From the NCBI RefSeq assembly GCF_000828615.1, contig NZ_AP012273.1, positions 2,232,001-2,296,000 of the forward strand: a stretch of DNA of 64,000 nt, read 5' to 3'. The notes below the pieces were generated by a model. That model was not told where the DNA came from and searched no databases. It was given only the letters and a program-made list of their open reading frames with translations. The DNA comes from Thiolapillus brandeum. Its GTDB lineage: Bacteria; Pseudomonadota; Gammaproteobacteria; Chromatiales; Chromatiaceae. Below, piece by piece: positions 27,006 to 31,957 of this stretch (positions within the stretch are counted from its first letter, which is position 1; every line of letters begins with the position of its first letter). Both the position numbers and the translations under genes were made by a program.

Positions 27006-27043
27006 TATCATGATTCCAAATATAGCATGATGGTATCATGATT
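27006..27043. promoter_or_regulatory. Repeated palindromic operator-like sites upstream of the methyltransferase
   Basis: Two copies of TATCATGATT (27006-27015 and 27034-27043), each holding the 8-bp palindrome ATCATGAT, lie 28 bp apart. A third, weaker site (CATGATG at 27025) makes an inverted pair with the second. They sit in the region that, before the IS inserted, separated the divergent methyltransferase and vsr promoters. They may bind a regulator or the methyltransferase itself. Function is inferred. Confidence 0.5.
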
Positions 27044-27074
27044 TAATTTCCCATAAGTCAGACAAGGGGAATTC

Positions 27075-28604
27075 ATGATCAGAGTCATTGACCTCTTTGC
27101 TGGTCCCGGAGGACTGGGAGAAGGTTTTTCCTCGCTCCGTGATGCTTCCGGGCAAGGTATGTTCCAAATCTGCATGTCGGTGGAAAAGGAGCCTAGTGCG
27201 CATGCGACACTTCAGCTTCGAGCTTTTCTTCGGCAATTCGAATTTGGACAATTTCCTTCCGAATATCATGATTATCTGAGAGGAGCCATTGACCAGAAAG
27301 AACTTCTGGATGCATGGCCGAAACAGGCAAAAGCCGCAATACAGGAAACAATGGGACGTCCTTTGGAACTGGGAAAGGACAATGTGGCAATTCATGATCG
27401 TTTGAGGGAACTAAAAAAAACGTATCCTGATGATGCTTGGGTTGTTATTGGCGGACCACCCTGCCAAGCCTATTCGCTTGCCGGTCGATCACGCAATCGA
27501 GGAAAAAGAGATTATCGACCAGAAAAGGATGAACGAAATTTTCTCTACCGTGAATATCTCCAAGTACTATCCATCGTACAGCCTGAAGTATTTGTCATGG
27601 AAAACGTCAGGGGCATGCTCTCTGCGAAAGTGGCTGGACGTAAAATCTTTCACGATATTATTTCAGATCTACGCCGCCCAGGACTTTCCTGCAACCAAGG
27701 CCAATCCCACTCCTTGGAGTACAGAATTCATTCCTTGGTGACTGAAGGAGATGAGGACGTCCTATCACCTCAGGATTACCTCATTCGCGCGGAAAATTAT
27801 GGTGTTCCTCAGACTCGACACCGCGTTATACTTCTGGGCGTACTCGCCAATGCTCATCGCACCCCGCAAACATTGAGAAACGCCACTCACGTTACCACTG
27901 TACAAGAAACCATCTCCAAGCTGCCCAATTTGCGCGGTCGCATTTCCAGGGGTGGCGACTCACCTGATGCATGGAAAAGAGCTATCTTGGAAGGTTTGGC
28001 CAAAGCAAAAAAAGAATTGTCCTCTAGAAACAGGCATGTATATTTTGCTATGCAACAGGAAAGCAAGAATCTGGATCCAAACCTGCCGGTAAAAACGAAT
28101 AACTATCCTGACGGGAAGCCTCTCTTTGAGAAATCTTTATCGAGAAATCTCAAAAATTGGCTCTCAGGACAAGCTACAGTGCTTACTGGCCATGAAACTC
28201 GCGGACACATGGCCTCCGATCTTCAACGATATTTTTTTTCCAGTTGCTGGTCATTGTTGCACAAAGGGTCTTCTCCCCGCTCTGGGGACTTTCCCTTGGC
28301 CTTGGAACCAGATCATGCCAACTGGCGAACTGGGCAGTTTGCTGATCGCTTTCGAGTGCAGGGTTGGAATCTACCTTCAACAACTATAACAAGCCACATA
28401 TCAAAGGATGGCCACTATTTTATTCATCCAGCACCGGCTCAATGCCGTAGCCTTACCCCTCGCGAAGCCGCGCGCCTACAGACATTTCCAGATGATTACT
28501 TTTTTATGGGAAACAGAACCCAGCAGTATGTTCAGATAGGGAATGCTGTTCCCCCTTGGCTTGCCAGACAAATTGCTGAAGTAGTATTTGAATTCCTGTC
28601 ATAA
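27075..28604 (+). CDS. DNA (cytosine-5-)-methyltransferase
   Basis: This 509-residue protein has the ordered 5mC methyltransferase motifs: I VIDLFAGPGGLGEGF, IV VIGGPPCQAYS with the catalytic cysteine, VI FVMENVRGM, VIII VPQTRHRVILLG, IX SLTPREAARLQTFPDDY and X QIGNAVPPWLARQI. It should methylate a specific site in host DNA. The target cannot be read from sequence. The adjacent vsr fits a 5mC system, and the linked Z1/MutL/nuclease operon is probably the restricting part. Start ATG follows GACAAGGGGAATTC. Confidence 0.93.
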   Translation: MIRVIDLFAGPGGLGEGFSSLRDASGQGMFQICMSVEKEPSAHATLQLRAFLRQFEFGQFPSEYHDYLRGAIDQKELLDAWPKQAKAAIQETMGRPLELGKDNVAIHDRLRELKKTYPDDAWVVIGGPPCQAYSLAGRSRNRGKRDYRPEKDERNFLYREYLQVLSIVQPEVFVMENVRGMLSAKVAGRKIFHDIISDLRRPGLSCNQGQSHSLEYRIHSLVTEGDEDVLSPQDYLIRAENYGVPQTRHRVILLGVLANAHRTPQTLRNATHVTTVQETISKLPNLRGRISRGGDSPDAWKRAILEGLAKAKKELSSRNRHVYFAMQQESKNLDPNLPVKTNNYPDGKPLFEKSLSRNLKNWLSGQATVLTGHETRGHMASDLQRYFFSSCWSLLHKGSSPRSGDFPLALEPDHANWRTGQFADRFRVQGWNLPSTTITSHISKDGHYFIHPAPAQCRSLTPREAARLQTFPDDYFFMGNRTQQYVQIGNAVPPWLARQIAEVVFEFLS

Positions 28605-28639
28605 ACATCAATATTCATTAACCGAACATAATGTGTTCC

Positions 28640-29302
28640 TTAATCCACAACCGGATAACGCGGATCCCCCCAAAGTTGGTTACCACTATCGAGCATGATG
28701 GAAATAATGGTCGGCACCAGTTGGTCAAGAATAGCTGTGGCTTGCTTTAATTGAGTACGGTTAGTACTACTATTCCATGTAGCACTGCCATGAAATAGTT
28801 GGTTGCGCAGAACATAAAGGCGTTCGAAAACTACCAATAACACCTTTCGGGTATCTGATTTTCCCAGCGCCCGCATAGCAGATTCCTTGCTACGCTGAAA
28901 CTTTCTTTCCCAGCCTTCTTTTGCCATGCAGCCCTTCTGATATTCCCAGAATGGTTGAAAGACATAGCGATTATCTAGCAGCAGGCGGATGGCATTGGGA
29001 AACTCTTTCCAGACAATTTCATACAGGCGCCCTTCTTTGTCATTTTCAATCAGTCGTCCCAGAAAATGCAGGAACAGGCGCGTCTCTGAAAAGCGCAGAT
29101 CATCATGCAACTCATTCGCATAAGCTGAGTTAAAGGCAATCCATAAGAAAATAAAGCGGGCATCGTCATCATGCGATTCCTGCTCAGCCCGATGCAGCCA
29201 ACTCAGTGCCCGGTGAGTGCGCAAGGACAATGCTTGTGGGAAATCATCGCGTAGTTCACGGTGGCGATCTTTTAATATGTGGTAATTCAGAATTTGGTTC
29301 AT
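28640..29302 (-). CDS. HEPN-domain protein with RX4H motif
   Basis: This helical protein of about 220 residues has RFIFLWIAFNSAYANEL early and RLYVLRNQLFHGSATW near the C-terminus. RNQLFH is the RX4H motif of HEPN ribonucleases, which act in abortive infection and toxin systems. It converges on the methyltransferase gene, with 35 bp between stop codons. The start is placed at 29302 (MNQILNYHILKDRH); an upstream ATG at 29332 would add ten hydrophobic residues. Candidate RNase effector of the island, but no activity can be read directly, and non-catalytic HEPN proteins exist. Confidence 0.7.
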   Translation of the reverse strand: MNQILNYHILKDRHRELRDDFPQALSLRTHRALSWLHRAEQESHDDDARFIFLWIAFNSAYANELHDDLRFSETRLFLHFLGRLIENDKEGRLYEIVWKEFPNAIRLLLDNRYVFQPFWEYQKGCMAKEGWERKFQRSKESAMRALGKSDTRKVLLVVFERLYVLRNQLFHGSATWNSSTNRTQLKQATAILDQLVPTIISIMLDSGNQLWGDPRYPVVD

Positions 29303-29374
29303 GGCCAGATATAGGACGATCATACAACTCACTACACCTTACCACGTGTTTTATTCCAACCAATACAATACTTG

Positions 29375-29390
29375 CGTGACCAAATCGTGA
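29375..29390 (+). repeat. Short repeat shared by both island ends (right copy)
   Basis: CGTGACCAAATCGTGA matches 17189-17204 with one mismatch and lies about 108 bp inside the right attachment repeat. An inverted partial copy (TGGTCAC) follows at 29398-29404. Confidence 0.5.
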
Positions 29391-29497
29391 CGCACTCTGG
29401 TCACAACGCGGGGAAAATAGGCTGTTTCAGTCACGAATGCACGAAACCAGGCACACTAACTTACTGATTTTACAATATTTATCGAAAGAAAAATGGT

Positions 29498-29542
29498 CTC
29501 ATAATCGATTGGTCGTAGGTTCAAGTCCTACAGGGCCCACCA
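29498..29542 (+). repeat. Island attachment repeat, right copy (partial tRNA-Ile2)
   Basis: An exact 45-bp copy of the 3' part of tRNA-Ile2 without a matching 5' half, so it is not a functional tRNA. Confidence 0.92.
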
Positions 29543-29548
29543 CCTCAC

Positions 29549-29573
29549 AAAGCCCCTTCATAGGGGCTTTTTT
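29549..29573 (+). terminator. Displaced terminator of the tRNA gene
   Basis: AAGCCCC, six bases, GGGGCTT, then a T-run lies 7 bp after the right attachment repeat. It is probably the original terminator of tRNA-Ile2, moved 12.4 kb away by the island. Confidence 0.75.
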
Positions 29574-29625
29574 ATGCCACAATACCCGCTAACCCACTGT
29601 TATATAAGGGTTTCCAGTCGATGTT

Positions 29626-29746
29626 TTGGACACTAAAGCCGATAAAACAAGCGGCAAAACAGGGCAGATTTCAGCAAGTCACGGCAAGGGTAGCACCATG
29701 GTTTAGTGTCCAAATTAGTGTCCAAATTTTTTAATTTGGACACTGG
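29626..29746. repeat. Cluster of TTGGACACT / AGTGTCCAA repeats
   Basis: Four copies occur: TTGGACACTAA at 29626, two tandem TTAGTGTCCAAA at 29703-29714 and 29715-29726, and TTTGGACACTGG at 29735. The last two form a perfect 12-bp stem with a T4 loop (29717-29744). They precede the integrase pseudogene and may be integrase arm-type or regulator sites. Nothing else was recognised in 29574-29772. Confidence 0.6.
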
Positions 29747-29772
29747 AACCCCTGGCAAATGAGCAATCACCA

Positions 29773-30342
29773 TGGCAGACCAAAAACAGATACATTTGAC
29801 CGATGCGCGCGCTCGCGCCCTCAAGCCGCAGGCGAAAGCCTATGAACTGGCGGACGCCGGTTCATAGGGGTTGAGACTGCGAATCAGCCCCAAGCCTGCG
29901 GCATCGAATATGGCGATATATTCGGGGATCAGTGGCGGCTTCCGTCGCACAAAAGTAAAATGGGCGCGTGCATATCGTATATCTCTCCGTCCCCGCCCTG
30001 GCGGTGCTGGAACGACAAAAGGCACGCAGCAAAAGCAAGAAATGGGGGTTTCACAATCCCGCGTCCAGTCTTGGGCATGAACGGGGAGATACGATGGCAA
30101 AAGCGCTGAAATCCATCCTTCCCACCTTGGAACTGGAACCGTTCACACTTCACGATCTCAGGCGCACGATGGCGACGTGGTTGGGAGAAAACCAGGTCGA
30201 TGAAGCAATCCATGATCGGATGCTCAATCATGTTACGGGCGGGATTCGCAAAGTCTATAACACGGCGAAATACAATGAGCCGGCGCGGGATTGGTGGGCG
30301 TGCTGGGGCGAGCATATCGCCGCACTCGGGGAATCAGCTTGA
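29773..30342 (+). pseudogene. P4-type tyrosine integrase pseudogene
   Basis: The N-terminus (MADQKQIHLTDARARALKPQ) matches DUF4102-type island integrases but hits a TAG after ADAGS. GLRLRISPK continues in frame beyond the stop. A large middle part is missing. The C-terminal catalytic part reopens near 29968 with LSVPALAVLERQKAR, then FTLHDLRRTMATWLGE (HxxR), DRMLNHVTGG and the tyrosine region RKVYNTAKYNE, ending at 30342. It belongs to a second element that used the same tRNA site and is inactive. Confidence 0.8.
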
Positions 30343-30343
30343 C

Positions 30344-30372
30344 TTGAACAGATGTAGCCTATGGGCTACAGT
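30344..30372 (+). promoter_or_regulatory. Promoter and palindromic operator of the toxin-antidote operon
   Basis: TGTAGCC, TATG, GGCTACA (30353-30370) is a perfect 7-bp-arm palindrome placed between a possible -35 TTGAAC (30344-30349) and overlapping a possible -10 TACAGT (30367-30372, spacer 17). If correct, transcription would start at or next to the toxin ATG. Binding by the HTH antidote is the expected autoregulation. Confidence 0.55.
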
Positions 30373-30378
30373 AGGGGC

Positions 30379-30687
30379 ATGGGATATGAAGTACGCACCA
30401 CGCCGGTTTTCGATCAATGGCTCAAAGAGCTGAAAGATCGGCGGGCGGTACGCGCCATCATGCTGCGGCTTGCACGGGCTGAGGCGGGCAACCTGGGCGA
30501 CATCAAGCCGGTTGGCGGTGGTGTGCGCGAGATGCGACTGTTCGTTGGTAAAGGGTACCGCCTTTATTTTTCGATTCAGGGCGAGACCTTGTTGCTATTG
30601 CTCAATGGCGGCATCAAAAGCAACAAGAAGCAGCAACAGCTAGACATCCAGCGGGCAATCCGGATTGTAGAGGAAATCGAGGACTAG
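30379..30687 (+). CDS. RelE/HigB-type toxin (addiction module killer protein)
   Basis: This toxin of about 102 residues starts MGYEVRTTPVFDQWLKELKD and has the family blocks RIMLRLARAEAGNLGDIKPV-like (here AIMLRLARAEAGNLGDIKPV), VREMRLFVGKGYRLYF and LLLLNGGIKSNKKQQQLDIQ. Toxins of this type cleave mRNA at ribosomes. The partner antidote begins 3 bp after its stop. The ATG at 30379 is preferred over an in-frame ATG at 30361 that lies inside the operator palindrome. Confidence 0.85.
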   Translation: MGYEVRTTPVFDQWLKELKDRRAVRAIMLRLARAEAGNLGDIKPVGGGVREMRLFVGKGYRLYFSIQGETLLLLLNGGIKSNKKQQQLDIQRAIRIVEEIED

Positions 30688-30690
30688 ACC

Positions 30691-30966
30691 ATGAAAACCC
30701 AACCGTTCAATCCATTCGACTACCTGGAGACACAGGAAGAGATCAACGCCTACCTACAGGATTGCTTCAACGATGAAGATCCGCAGGTGTTCGTCAATGC
30801 GCTGGGGCACCTGGCGCGACACTATGGGGTAAGCGAAGTAGCCCGCGCGGCCGGTCTCAATCGAGAGAGCCTGTACAAGATCTTCAACGGCAAAGCCCAA
30901 CCGAAGTGGGACACAGTGCGCCGGTTGATGAAGGCGCTACATGTGGATTTAACTATCGCGGCTTGA
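30691..30966 (+). CDS. HTH antidote of the addiction module
   Basis: The 91-residue protein has the typical start FNPFDYLETQEEINAYLQD and a helix-turn-helix LARHYGVSEVARAAGLNRES followed by LYKIFNGKAQPKWDTVRRLM. It matches the putative addiction module antidote family whose genes follow the killer gene. It should neutralise the upstream toxin and repress the operon through the palindrome at 30353-30370. Confidence 0.87.
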   Translation: MKTQPFNPFDYLETQEEINAYLQDCFNDEDPQVFVNALGHLARHYGVSEVARAAGLNRESLYKIFNGKAQPKWDTVRRLMKALHVDLTIAA

Positions 30967-31007
30967 TTGTTTGGCAGCAATTCTTCCTTCCCAAACAGAG
31001 GAACAAC

Positions 31008-31184
31008 ATGGCCAGCGTTGAAAAACTGAGCATAGCCCTGACACACAAAGAGGCCCTCCAGGATCAGGAGATCAGGGAGCTGCATAGACTGTGGCATGAA
31101 GGTCTGGAAAGCGGCGGAGGGCGATATAAATCCCTGGAAGAAATCAAGCAAGCTGCCCGAAAACGCCAAGTAGTACACGCCTAG
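31008..31184 (+). pseudogene. ParD-like antitoxin with internal deletion
   Basis: The 58-codon frame begins MASVEKLSIALT, the usual ParD (CopG-fold) start, then jumps to DQEIRELHRLWHEGLESGGG, the ParD C-terminal toxin-binding tail, without the central helices. Full ParD proteins are about 80-90 residues, so roughly 30 central residues appear lost. No parE follows; an IS3 fragment lies downstream instead. It is a remnant, although the frame remains open and GAGGAACAAC could serve as ribosome binding site. Confidence 0.6.
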
Positions 31185-31229
31185 TCCCGCGCCCAGCGAG
31201 GCGCGGCAGTGGGAAGCCTGTCGGCGGGT

Positions 31230-31957
31230 CAAGCTATGGCAGCCGCCGTATGAAAGCGACCTTGAATGCACTGGGTTACCCGGTCAGTCGCAACAGAGCC
31301 AGGAAACTGATGCGAGAAGCCAACGTACAAGTACGTCACCGCAAGAAATACAAGGTCACCACGAACAGTAAGCATTCATTGCCTTTGTTCGATAACCGGC
31401 TCAAGCGCGAGTTTTCCGTTGAGGCACCCGACCAGGTCTATGTGTCTGATATTACGTGTCTTTGGACACGGGAAGGCTGGCTGTACCTGGCCGTTGTGAT
31501 TGATCTGTACTCACGTAAAGTCGTAGGTTGGAGCATGAGTTCACGCATGAAGGCGCAGTTAGTTTGCGATGCATTGAACATGGCTATCTGTCGTCGCAAG
31601 CCCAAGCTGGACTGATTCATCATTCCGACCGGGGATCACAATATGCCAGCAAAGCCTTTCGACAGCTGCTCAAAGCCCATGGTATCCAGGGCAGCATGAG
31701 CCGAAAAGGGAATTGCTGGGATAATGCCGTAGCTGAGAGTTTCTTTGGTAGTCTGAAGCAAGAACGTGTCCAGTGGACGTACTATCAGACACACCTTGAA
31801 GCTCAGCAGGATGTATTGAATTACATCACCATGTTTTACAACAGCCAGCGACTGCATTCGTATCTGGGCTATGTCAGCCCCAATGCATTTGAAAAACAGT
31901 TGCTGGAAGAGAAAGATGCGGCTTAACTGGGGTGTCCTGAAAAGCTTGACCACGTCA
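31230..31957 (+). pseudogene. IS3-family transposase OrfB, 5'-truncated and frameshifted
   Basis: The frame starts abruptly with SYGSRRMKATLNALGYPVSR and continues with the DDE core (VYVSDITCLWTREGWLYLAV). A frameshift near 31600-31613 gives a TGA, and the next frame resumes at AGLIHHSDRGSQYASKAFRQ. It runs to NCWDNAVAESFFGSLKQER and YNSQRLHSYLGYVSPNAFE. All three acidic catalytic positions are present but split between frames. The right end probably extends to about 31957, where the sequence ends in CA as IS3 ends do. The left end and orfA are missing. Confidence 0.82.

Larger units (their letters stand above)
17075..29542. mobile_element. Genomic island integrated in the tRNA-Ile2 gene
   Basis: The segment is bounded by two identical 45-bp direct repeats (17075-17119 and 29498-29542) derived from the tRNA 3' half, the classical product of tyrosine-integrase insertion. 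Its genes are more A+T-rich than the flanks. It carries an MZA-like defence operon with vsr, a cytosine methyltransferase, a HEPN gene, an ISL3 element, an HTH remnant and a C-terminal integrase fragment. No complete integrase is present, so it cannot excise by itself. Confidence 0.88.

Noticed and set aside
29498-29542. Second tRNA-Ile2 gene
   Set aside because: Only the 3' part is present; there is no acceptor 5' strand or D arm, so it is an attachment repeat.
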